Positions 6,431 to 14,493 of a stretch of 14,493 bases of DNA are shown piece by piece. This DNA comes from Isohypsibius dastychi (taxonomy: Eukaryota; Tardigrada; Eutardigrada; Parachela; Isohypsibiidae): the NCBI GenBank assembly GCA_034696485.1, contig JAQIWT010000852.1:1-14493 (forward strand), given 5' to 3'. Made by a program: the position numbers and the translations under genes. The notes beneath the pieces were generated by a model. It searched no databases. It saw only the letters and a list, made by a program, of their open reading frames with translations, and had not been told where the DNA came from. Every line of letters starts with the position of its first letter. The stretch's first letter is position 1.

Positions 6431-9390
6431 TCAAACTGACGATGTGATTATGGAAACACAAGACGTGAAGGTCTGGTGAAGTGCTTGTTTGCTCCGAAGT
6501 CGCTGGTTGCGGCCTGCAGTATGCTTCATGTAGGAACCATGATAATATGATTAGTCGCCACCTTGCAAAAGGGTGAAATCTTGTCGGTCCAGCTTCCACC
6601 ACGATGCAGTGTCTATCAACCTATACAAAACCAACGTTATTGATACCCAATCGGCCGTCCGCTAATTAAAATCACGATTTTTTTTCAAAATGATATCGTG
6701 AAATAGACATACTATCAAGAATCAACTATCAAGAATGATAAGAAAAATCAGATGCATCAAAAACTTTTCGGCACTTTCAGTGTTGTTCAGAAACATGAGA
6801 TGCTCACGTTACCGATCAAAGTTATAAGATGTTAACGTTGGGGATCTTGCCTCGTACCTTTTCCACGCAATCGACAGAATCATGATGAGGAATATTGCAA
6901 GAAAAGTCAGAATTGCAGGTGTAATGCGATCACTCAACCCTGCAGAACAGACATCATGCCATATTCAGCCGGTACCAAAAAGCCCTTTTCGATATGCAAA
7001 TATGAACTTGTGTGGCCAATGAAACTTAACCACACCTACCCTGCAAACACCGATTCTCGTAATCGGCGAATCCGCAAGCAGGCAAGTTCGGCGGTGGCTT
7101 TGTCAGCGCGTTGATTATATTAGTGTCAAAGTATACAATGTGATCATCCACAGCGACGTATTGGCCCAAGAGCTGGAATAAGACAAGCACGATTAGCTAT
7201 GGAAACAAAACTCTCCTACCCATAGCTAACCTTCATCCGTCGAGTTTCGTTATTGAAGCCGTAAATATCAACATCATGTCGACGAAAGCCGTCCCTGTCG
7301 ATGAAGGTCGTTCCGGTCAAAAGAGTGAATGTCCGATTTCTCAGTCTGCTGGCTAGATCTTCTCCGCTGCAAGTTCCATTCTCGAACATTGATTCATTCG
7401 CAGCAATGGTAAAAAGTTCAACAGCATCAAATGTTGTTCGAACTGGGTAATAGTCGAGAGCCTGTAAAACAGATATGTTGCGTGAAATTGAAACGCTCTG
7501 GCTGTTCGTTTTCGAAGGGGTCACAAAACCAAAATTACATCTGGATTATTTCGAAACTGAGAATTCGCTCACTGTGGAACTATTCTCCAAAGTCGTTCCA
7601 TATAGCTTCAAGTTGCGCCGGGTTATATTTCTGTTCAATGCACCAAGATTTTGTTTCCTGATCGGGCTGGCTGTCATGAAGATAACAGATCTAAATGTCG
7701 TCACATCCTATATTCTGATTGTTATCATGAAGCGATTTTCTCTGTTTGAGCCAGTCTTACCTCTACTGATTCGGCAGCAAAAAGGTCAACTTTTCCGTAT
7801 ATTTTCATGGCTATAGGTTGAACGACGATATATGCCTGAAGTTATCGGAAGGTTTTAACAGTATTCGACCAAAACAAAACGTACGCACGTATTCATTGGG
7901 AGACATTAGCAGTTGCCGAGATTTTCTCTACAGGGATATATCGGTCATTTTTTCGGTTGTTCGTGAATATGCCTAGACCTACCAGTAAACGAATAGCAGT
8001 CTCCGTCAGAGCGAGAATAATAACAACTGAAATTATGAACCACATTTATCGCAATTGTGTCGATTCAGTTGTCTAAACACAACAAAGTCCCACACAAAGC
8101 CGCTCCTCTCTTGCGCAATATTTAAGGTGACCTTTTGTGAAATACAAAACACGAAACACCCTGTAGAATTGAAACGAACCTCGGCTTTGTTTCTTGATGG
8201 CAACGAGTCCAGCTTCCATTGATTCTTCCTTTCTGCTATCGAAGTTGAGCGGCAGCATCTCTCCATTGAAGGTACGTGCTGATTCAATCAAGCACTGTTG
8301 CATCTTGACATAATATGTGTTACCGGCGCTTGTGTCGAGAATCGCACTTGCAAGTCGCCATCCGTTCCTCAACATTACTCGCATCACCAGATCGGCTAGA
8401 TTGTTCGCCGAACTGCTTAATGAGAACAGAGTAGGAAAGAAGGTCTGATCCAGCTCCCCTTTCACACCTAGACCACTGCAAATTGAGAATGTTAGTTCCC
8501 CCAATTACCCAATAATGGATTCTGACAGAATCCATGGGAAGAATCTGCAGCTTCACAGTTCTTTGAAGTATTTCCACCACTTGCACTACGGTCGACTGTA
8601 CTTCCAGCACAAGCACACGCGGGATAGGGTATACGCCATTTGCAACCTACGTGTTTATGGCAAGTACGTCCCATTCTGCAAACGAAAAGATGACATCAGT
8701 TCCATTTTCAATTTGACACATTCTTCCTTGGCATCCCCTACAGACTCGGCTTACAAGCAAGGCCTCGCGCATACCCAAGTCATAGTCATTGATTTGAGGG
8801 TCATCGTCTACAACTACGACCAATAATCACTGTGATTTTCTGACGTCACCCCAGTAAGATTAACGTTGATGTGACGTCGAAAAATCGCCGGACTTATTGA
8901 ACGCAGCTGGGCCTTATTCTTACGTGATGCTTTTGTTAACGAAGACTTAAAACGAGCTGGTCAAGTTCATACCTTTGGCATGAAAAGCTGCTGGAAGGAG
9001 CCCTCCACAAGCTGCAACAAGTTGCCAGAGCTTAAATTTGATGAACATAAGAAGTAAGCTTCGATACTTACACGTCCCAAAAATTGCGAGACAACGAGTC
9101 TTTGCTGTACTCAAGTAATAATAGCGAGCTATCAAATCGGCCATAATTCCTTCTCCTTCCGCACAGCTATAATTCTTTTGTCCATAGAGAAGTGTTAGCT
9201 TAAGGGAGAATTCTCGTTGATGCACCAAATTGGCACGCTCCACTGCAAGTTCCAGTGCAGCACCGGTATACGTCAGTGACGTACCAGCCGAAGCAAAATA
9301 TGGTAGAATGCTGATGATTTCCAGTTCTCGCTCAACACCAACCGCTAGTCCGAAGATCAGACAAGAGCAGAAGTATATAGTGAAAAACAT
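6431..9390 (-). CDS. Natriuretic-peptide-receptor-like protein: ANF-receptor ectodomain, one TM, short tail, no cyclase
   Basis: Exons: 9390-9074, 8737-8651, 8475-8180, 8026-7983, 7927-7889, 7835-7761, 7707-7573, 7461-7231, 7172-7040, 6939-6858, 6620-6562, 6513-6431; 526 residues in consistent phase. The start was chosen for its signal peptide (MFFTIYFCSCLIFGLAVG); in-frame ATGs further upstream would bury it. The ectodomain follows the ANF-receptor fold of NPRs and receptor guanylyl cyclases: EIISILPYF, CLAIFGTGC (family GPxC), FAEWDVLAIN, FFPTLFSL, KKQSRVVIILAL (family sRVvil), SVIFMTA, TTFDAVELF, RNRTFTLLTGTTFIDRDG (family tF.G.tG...D.nG) and PACGF. The membrane segment is about 459-477 (PAILTFLAIFLIMILSIAW). 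The tail keeps the juxtamembrane WWKLDRQDF found in receptor cyclases, then ends at about 49 residues. Length and layout match NPR-C (about 540 residues). The junction of exons 1 and 2 is the least certain: it uses donor GTGTAA and TAG at 8738; a GTAAGT donor 2 bp further on breaks the frame, and AAG at 8723 is an alternative acceptor. The ligand is unknown. Confidence 0.82.
8738..9073 (-). other. Intron 1 of the receptor gene (336 bp)
   Basis: The longest intron of the receptor gene. It contains a full CRE palindrome at 8841-8848 and a GTGACGTCG at 8871-8879. It also holds a minus-strand open stretch just upstream of and in frame with exon 2, which would end at a good donor (CTT|GTAAGC). A small alternative exon cannot be ruled out. 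Confidence 0.5.
8841..8848. promoter_or_regulatory. CRE-like palindrome TGACGTCA in receptor intron 1
   Basis: Exact TGACGTCA, with a second GACGTC core 30 bp away (8872-8877). First introns often carry enhancers, but a role here is inference. Confidence 0.3.
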
Positions 9391-9405
9391 GACCACTTCT
9401 TGACT

Positions 9406-9435
9406 GTGCAACCAGATATTGTGCAACCAGATATT
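9406..9435. repeat. 15-bp perfect tandem duplication upstream of the receptor start
   Basis: GTGCAACCAGATATT occurs twice back to back (9406-9420 and 9421-9435), 16 bp upstream of the chosen start codon of the minus-strand receptor. In the upstream-extended reading it would duplicate five residues (HNIWL). It most likely lies in the 5' UTR. Confidence 0.85.
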
Positions 9436-10755
9436 GCGAGTTGATAGCGATGGTCGCAAAGAACAGTCGCCCCAAGAATCAGTTATAGCTGACATGAGGT
9501 GAATTTCATGACATGCATCAGCATATGCCATTGTAAATCAGATTGGAATGTCAGCTCGCTTAATTATTAAGTTACAGCATACCACAAGCTTGAGAAACTA
9601 GTTAAATAAAGCATCGATGTGACCTGCCTGCGATTGATGATCATTTTGGAAGAAATAAAGGCGGTAATCATGGAATAAGACGGAACCAGTTATTATAGAA
9701 TTATAGCTGTGGGGGATTCGGATTCAGCAATTAGGTTTTCAAGATATTTTTGCGATTTTGACGCAAGAATATTTATCCCTTCTTTGAAAATGCCGGAATG
9801 CCAAACACACATCTGTGGGTGCCAAAACGCAAGAGCGCCAATATCGAGCTTTCACCGAGGCCCCGGCTGTGCTTGGCTTCTCCGGAAAATTCTTTCCGGT
9901 CATCAAAATTCCAGGAGCCCTTTCAAAAACTAATCTATAATTCACTGCTGATTCGCCGAGAATTCCGTCATCTGGATGCAGTATTCACGACCAATATCAT
10001 CAACGCAAAACCGAAAACAGCCAACTGCCGATCCACTTGACTTCATGACAGGAGCTGAATGAGTAAAATAAGGTATATTTCTGAACAACGCCTCGTTTTC
10101 AACAGGAAAGCAATCACCGAATGAATAGCAGGCGTGCGAACGAGACATTTTCGTAGCCTACATTACATTTTAGATTACATTTTGAAAAAATTGTCAAACA
10201 GAAGTTGGCTTCGTCTCTCCACGTGCGTTTCATGTAGACTTCTGGTTTACATGACATTATCACAACAACCAAAACAAACGAAGGACTCGTAGGTCCCTGG
10301 ACTATCTCACCTTAGCAGTCGAGTGTTTATGTCTCCATTTCAGAGTAACGGGATGATGAAATCCAACTTTAAACGTAACAGTCGAGATGCTTGGCAGAAA
10401 GTGCCAGTTTTTACGTTGCACTTGCCCAGAAAGCCTTGATGTACAATGCGCGAGTGGCTTGAGCAAGTTTAAGCTCAAACTGATCAGAAAAATACGGGGG
10501 AAAAAACTGGTTCTAAATGTAAATTCCGAAAAGGTTTGGTTAGACGAGAATTGAACCCAAGAATCTCAACATTCCAGAGGGGATGGACTTGCAGCAAATG
10601 TAGGCTTGTGCACCAATCATGGAAGTCGACAGTAACGACTTGGTTCCAGAGTTGAATTCTTTCAGTCAATAAATTTATCTTAAAACAGCACTAAGAACTG
10701 AAAGAAAACATGGAAAGATTCGAGAAAATCTTGCTAGTTGTGCAGATAAAAGTTT
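9436..10755. other. Intergenic region between the receptor and the unknown acidic-protein gene
   Basis: About 1.3 kb without a recognisable gene. It should contain the receptor promoter and the 3' UTR of the neighbouring minus-strand gene. Notable items are a 13-bp palindrome CTTAATTATTAAG at 9559-9571 and a B-box-like motif at 10547-10557. Short overlapping ORFs on both strands (for example around 9709-10040) match no family I know. Confidence 0.5.
10547..10557 (-). other. tRNA B-box-like motif, possible SINE relic
   Basis: On the minus strand GGTTCAATTCT matches the RNA polymerase III B-box GGTTCRANTCC at all but the last base. No clear A-box lies upstream, and no acceptor stem or cloverleaf could be folded by eye, so this is not called a tRNA. 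It might be a decayed tRNA-derived SINE. Confidence 0.2.
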
Positions 10756-13390
10756 TCACTTCGTACTGGTGAGAAGACCGTTGGGTAGGACATCCGCCAG
10801 GTGGCGTATTTTGATGACCTTTGGCATGATGGGCTCATGACATCCGTTCGCGATAGTCGTTTCTTCCACCACCGGACTCATGTCGTTTTTAGTCTGAGAA
10901 ACTCGTCTTTCGCCGTTGATTGCGTTGGCGGAATTACTGCGTGATCTCTGGAAGCTTCCGGTTAGAATGCCGCAAATCTTGTCGCCTACGTAATCCACCA
11001 GCGACTCACGCTCCCAAAAGTCATCAGGACTTTGATCGACGAACATGGGGATGTAATCATCTGGAATGTCATCATCGCTGCTGTCATACTCCCAATTTCC
11101 GGTCAGTGCGCTCCCGTAACCGCTGAGAGTTTTGCTGAGACGTCGTTTCACTGTGGAGTATAATTTCGCGCCAATGTGATGCTGGGGGTCATCCTCTTTA
11201 TCCTAAAAATCGAAAATTGACGTCACAGTAAAGCTCCAGGTGACAATCTTCTTTCAAATAAGATTCGAGGAGGACTTTTGTGAATTCTGCATACACTGAC
11301 TAAAAAACTGCGTTTTCTTTGAAACTTTACTAAAACTATACTAAATTTTAAATGACAGTTCTTATATCACTACAGATCCATTTTTCATTTCAAGTATTAC
11401 CTAGTAGGTGTTTAAAACATCAGTTTGCGAGGTAAATTTCAGATGTTAGCACAGGGATCGAGAAACGCTGACAATTAAACTGATGTCCGATCACGGCGTT
11501 TTGACTCGAATAATTGCTCTCATAAAAATCACCCGAGAAAAAGAAAAAGGGAAAAACCGAATTATGTGTGATGCGTGAAAATAACAATTTAAAACGAAAA
11601 AACCGAATTTTTTGGGGAAACTGCACGGCTCGGAAGTTCATCGGTGGTTCTGGAACGCAACTGCGGATTAGCGCACGGTTTCCATACAGAAAAAGTTGCT
11701 AGAATAATGTGGAATAAGGTGCTAGAATAAGGTTTAGAATAAGGTTTTAGAGTATACTATAAGGTGCTAGAATAAGGTTTTAGAGTATACTGCCCAAACT
11801 TCGTACGCTTCCACAAATTATTTATTATATCAAGTGGGCTCCTAAATGTTATAAGGATTTAGAAAGTGCATATTATTTTTTAAAAGAAAGCAATGTAGTC
11901 TATCTAAGTTCATAATAATTGGCAGATAAATCAGACAAGTATTATCAGCCCATTTTATATGCAATCAGTATATGTACCTTAGTCTATCGAACTTTTGATT
12001 TTTATTTATATAATGAAAAAGCTGCGTTATTGATTATTAATGTCACAAATTTCTTGCAAACCGAAAGCAGAAAATTCAATGAGCCAATACTGTCTTGATC
12101 GCTTCTTAACAAACCAGTACATCGCGATATAGCCGTAATCTCGTAATATAGCCACTTTCCTCATTAAATAAAACCACGCGTTACCCTTGAAAGTTTTGGA
12201 AACTTAAGCATATCTGTGTTTTATACAACCGAGAAAAGTTAATTCGGTTTGCTACTAACTGATGGTTATTCGCATCCATAATCTAAATCGACTGTTGGAA
12301 ATTGCCACATTCCAGCTCGAATCGCTATGAAAAGATCGATTTTCAATCAGCAGTTATTTGTAATCATCACTTGCAAACGTCGATACAACTATGTTTGAGT
12401 GACGTGTAATCACCCAGCATTGGCCACTTCTACGTCGATAAATTTGTTTTCTATTAACAACACTGACCTGGATATCAATATCACTTTCCGGGATCAAAAA
12501 TATCGGTTTCTTCTCCTCAATCACCACCGCACCGCGCTGCTCACTCGTCGGCGTCAACAAATCCTCATCGCTTGGCAAATACGTGATATCCGGCTCTCTT
12601 CCGCCATGCAGGATCCCTGTTGTCGCGTTTTCCATCACTTTCACCTGTCGTAATTTCAAAAATCACTTCCAGGTCAAAGGTCACCGAATTCAAAGCCGAA
12701 ATTCACCTCTTCTTTATTCTCCGCAAAATGAAAGACTGGCGACCTTGGGCGCTTTTTATCCTGATTTGAATTCATCAGATGAGGATCATCAGGAGATGAT
12801 GAGTGTATACTGAGCTTGCGAGTAATAAAGTCGGCGCCGGCACGCAGATCAAATTCGCTTTCATCCCGAGATTTCAGACTGCTCTGGCAATCTGAGCCAT
12901 TTGATGAGCCAGCTACTGGGTAATCAATTGCATTAGCGTTTTCATTATCTTCCTCATGCTGCACTCTAATTGGGCTGGATGGGGACACATGCCCATTCTT
13001 ATCCGCATGCCCGATTATCTGCAAAAACACTGCCAATCACGAATGCTCATCATGCTAGTCGCGCGCAGAGCTAATTACAGTCTGTGGCGGTGGTGGGAGA
13101 TCATTTGAGTAGCGCTCGATTCCAACGATGCACGACTCGGTGAAGCTTTCTGAAAGACATCGTATTGGCTCAAGTAGCTCCTGCAAACGCAGCGCATAAC
13201 ACGCTATCCCTGTATCGAATTTCGAGTTTTAGGAGAAACTTACAGCCAGCTTGTTAAGATCCGTGAAACGCTGGTATCCATTAATGAGATTATTCAGTTG
13301 CAAATTCCGCAATTTTCGACGAGTGCTTCCTGGACGGTCCATTGCGTGCATAGTGGCGGACTGGTGTAGAGTACTGTAGAGTAGTTCCAT
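10756..13390 (-). CDS. Unrecognised acidic, serine-rich, largely disordered protein (five exons)
   Basis: Exons: 13390-13244, 13180-13079, 13018-12707, 12644-12468, 11202-10756. Introns are 63, 60, 62 and 1265 bp. Every junction is phase 0 and the joined frame gives 394 residues with a TGA at 10758-10756. The first ATG after an in-frame TAG was taken; ATGs at 13351 and 13342 are alternatives. The N-terminal 80 or so residues look folded and helical (LRNLQLNNLINGYQRFTDLN, LAELLEPIRCLSESF), ending in DLPPPPQT. Residues of about 85-250 are low-complexity, acidic and serine/proline-rich (SSNGSDCQSSLKSRDE, YLPSDEDLLTPTSEQ). The last exon has a basic patch (KLYSTVKRRLSKTLSGYG), then SSDDDIPDDYIPMF and SPDDFWERESLVDYVG, which could form a conserved domain or peptide motif, then a basic/serine stretch (SFQRSRSNS) with possible phosphorylation sites. 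There is no signal peptide or membrane segment, so it is probably cytosolic or nuclear. I do not recognise the family and assign no function. Consistent phases over four introns make the gene itself credible. Confidence 0.68.
11218..11225. promoter_or_regulatory. CRE-like palindrome TGACGTCA
   Basis: Exact TGACGTCA, 16 bp from the last exon of the unknown gene and inside its long intron. It is the third exact copy in this window. A function is inference. Confidence 0.25.
11694..11791. repeat. Tandem repeat based on GCTAGAATAAGGTTTTAGA
   Basis: AGAATAAGGTTTTAGAGTATACT is repeated exactly at 11736-11758 and 11769-11791 (33-bp offset). ATAAGGTGCTAGAATAAGGTTT is repeated at 11714-11735 and 11759-11780 (45-bp offset). 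Shorter GCTAGAATAA copies precede these from about 11697. The mosaic suggests several rounds of slippage or unequal crossing-over. It is intronic and non-coding. Confidence 0.8.
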
Positions 13391-14222
13391 CAGCTGAGTG
13401 CGTGGTTCGGTTTCACTCTACTCTGATTTGCTCTGAAGAGGAGAACAGGAGAGCATTTTGTAAAACGGAAATGTGAATCAGTGGGTTATTTTGAGCATGT
13501 CGTTAAGTAATGGAAAGTTGCAAAGATAACGGTCATGATCACAGCGCCGTTTCGCTTGCTCTCTTATCGTGCGCAAGCTCAAGGTCTCGCCGTTTTAATG
13601 TGCGTTTTAGTTAATGCTGTGGTTGGCTAACTGGCTGCAGGCGGTGGTGTGAATCAGTGTGCTGCTGCTGTTGCTGACTTGCGAATGTTAATCAGTGTGT
13701 GTCATGCGACCAGCGGAAAAGTCGCTGGGCCTGCTCTACCGGTTTATAACCTGCAGGTAAGAGTACAATCAGTTTATTGCCCTTGATTTATGAATGCTGC
13801 TTTTGATTAGAATGTTGTCCGCATATCAGATGCTATGAGGTGTTGCAAGAGTTGCTCGAGGGTTTTGAAACATGATCTGAGTCTGGGAAATCGGAGCCAG
13901 TAAAGTGGATTAGAGAGTGAGCTATTTAGATAGCTCGATCGGATAACAAGGAAGAGAATGATCACGAGTTTGACACGTTACTGTTAAGCCTATGCGTTTA
14001 CTAGCAGATGTAATCTCCTCAGGAACGAGGTCCGGTAAGGTTTTGGAGTTGAGCGGTAATGATATAGATTGATTGATTCGCATCCAAATCGACAACGAGA
14101 AGTCAGATTTCGCTGAGACAGAGCGGATGTGCACAAAATTACCAAAATCTTAAACACCGCGTAGTTGCACACAATCAAGTTTACCAGAACTTTACGAAAA
14201 ACCTGCAGTTCTGTGTTTTCAG
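13391..14222. other. Upstream region of the unknown gene
   Basis: Presumed promoter and 5' UTR of the minus-strand gene. It also contains possible divergent plus-strand exon signals and a short CTG-rich stretch at 13662-13676. AATCAGTG recurs near 13476, 13653 and 13691. No recognisable protein was found on either strand; minus-strand ORFs at 13922-14178 match nothing I know. Confidence 0.4.
13704..13756 (+). other. Possible first exon of a divergent plus-strand transcript
   Basis: ATG at 13704 opens 17 codons (MRPAEKSLGLLYRFITC) running to a strong donor CTGCAG|GTAAGA (intron from 13757). It points away from the unknown gene's start at 13390, consistent with a shared promoter. Joined to the next good acceptor at 14222 it would hit a stop at once, so it is either UTR or spliced elsewhere. 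Confidence 0.25.
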
Positions 14223-14341
14223 ATAACTGATATCAGTTTTCGATGATTACAAAACGGTATCTTGAAAGGTCTTTTCTATTCCCATCCCAATGGGCTACGC
14301 CTTGAACTCAGAGTGTCATGGCAGTTGCTCGGGGTGTTCAA
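14223..14341 (+). other. Possible second exon or 5' UTR exon, plus strand
   Basis: A pyrimidine-rich acceptor (TTCTGTGTTTTCAG, ending at 14222) and a donor CAA|GTAAGT (intron from 14342) frame 119 bp. All three frames meet stops early. ATGs at 14290 and 14318 remain open up to the donor, so a coding start could lie here with the rest of the gene beyond the window. Confidence 0.25.
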
Positions 14342-14391
14342 GTAAGTTGTCCAGTTTTACTCGTTCACTTTCGGTTTCAAGGGTGTGCCGA

Positions 14392-14493
14392 GGGGGGGGG
14401 GCTTGAGGGCTTCAGCCTCCCGAATATTTTTGCAAGCCTCTCGAATAAGCCTCCCGAATAATTTTGAAAGCCTCTCGAATCAAGCCTCCCGAA
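14392..14493. repeat. G10 tract and composite tandem repeat at the window edge
   Basis: Ten G at 14392-14401 precede an array of AGCCTCCCGAAT and AGCCTCTCGAAT units. Units start at 14414, 14435, 14448, 14469 and 14483, alternating 21- and 13/14-bp spacing, so the higher-order unit is about 34 bp. The array continues past the window end. No ORF is supported. Confidence 0.75.

Larger units (their letters stand above)
11203..12467 (-). other. Long intron 4 of the unknown gene
   Basis: A 1265-bp AT-rich intron between donor CAG|GTCAGT (12467) and acceptor ATTTTTAG (11203). It is about twenty times longer than the other introns of the gene. It contains the AATAAGG-type tandem repeat at 11694-11791 and a CRE palindrome at 11218-11225, close to the acceptor. 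A small extra exon cannot be excluded. Confidence 0.6.

Noticed and set aside
7561-7707. Apparent premature stop or frameshift in the receptor ectodomain
   Set aside because: Starting the exon at the TTTAG acceptor (7693) gives a frame that reaches TAG. Using the upstream ATATAG acceptor (7708) gives a phase-0 exon with the family-like SVIFMTA motif and a clean donor, so the gene is intact here.
8515-8826. 103-residue plus-strand ORF
   Set aside because: It lies antisense over exon 2 and the flanking introns of the receptor and shows no recognisable family motif.
8740-8830. Minus-strand open stretch that looks like a later piece of an ANF-receptor domain
   Set aside because: It lies before exon 2 in transcript order, so it would be out of order for the fold. 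No acceptor and donor pair fits the phases of the neighbouring exons.
9709-10148. Several 68-80 residue ORFs on both strands
   Set aside because: They are mutually overlapping and short, with no splice-supported extension and no recognisable motif.

Overview
The window reads as nuclear DNA of an invertebrate animal, probably an ecdysozoan. The genes are split by many GT-AG introns, mostly 48-66 bp, and they belong to animal families: Golgi N-glycan transferases and a natriuretic-peptide-type receptor. A tardigrade or similar compact genome would fit, but the species cannot be settled from the sequence. All gene models below were built by hand, by joining exons at GT-AG sites in matching phase and checking the joined protein against remembered family motifs.

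Layout. (1) Positions 1-110 hold part of a G-rich tandem repeat. (2) 996-2539 (+) is a three-exon gene for a 407-residue type II membrane protein related to FUT8 (GT23 alpha-1,6-fucosyltransferase). (3) 3115-5321 (-) is a nine-exon, 576-residue MGAT4 (GT54, N-acetylglucosaminyltransferase IV). It converges with gene 2. (4) 6431-9390 (-) is a twelve-exon, 526-residue receptor. It has a signal peptide, an ANF-receptor ligand-binding ectodomain and one membrane segment. Its tail of about 49 residues ends 20 bp before an AATAAA, so no kinase-homology or guanylyl cyclase domain is encoded. (5) 10756-13390 (-) is a five-exon, 394-residue, largely disordered acidic/serine-rich protein that I do not recognise. 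Its last intron is 1.27 kb and carries tandem repeats. (6) 13391-14493 is the upstream region of that gene, with hints of a divergent plus-strand transcript and a second tandem repeat at the window edge.

Functionally, the first two genes act on the same substrate class, N-glycans in the Golgi: one is core-fucosyltransferase-like and the other makes antennae. The receptor most resembles a clearance-type (NPR-C-like) receptor or a receptor guanylyl cyclase that has lost its intracellular enzyme. The fourth gene has no evident link to the others. No RNA gene, CRISPR array, complete transposon or bacterial-type operon was seen.
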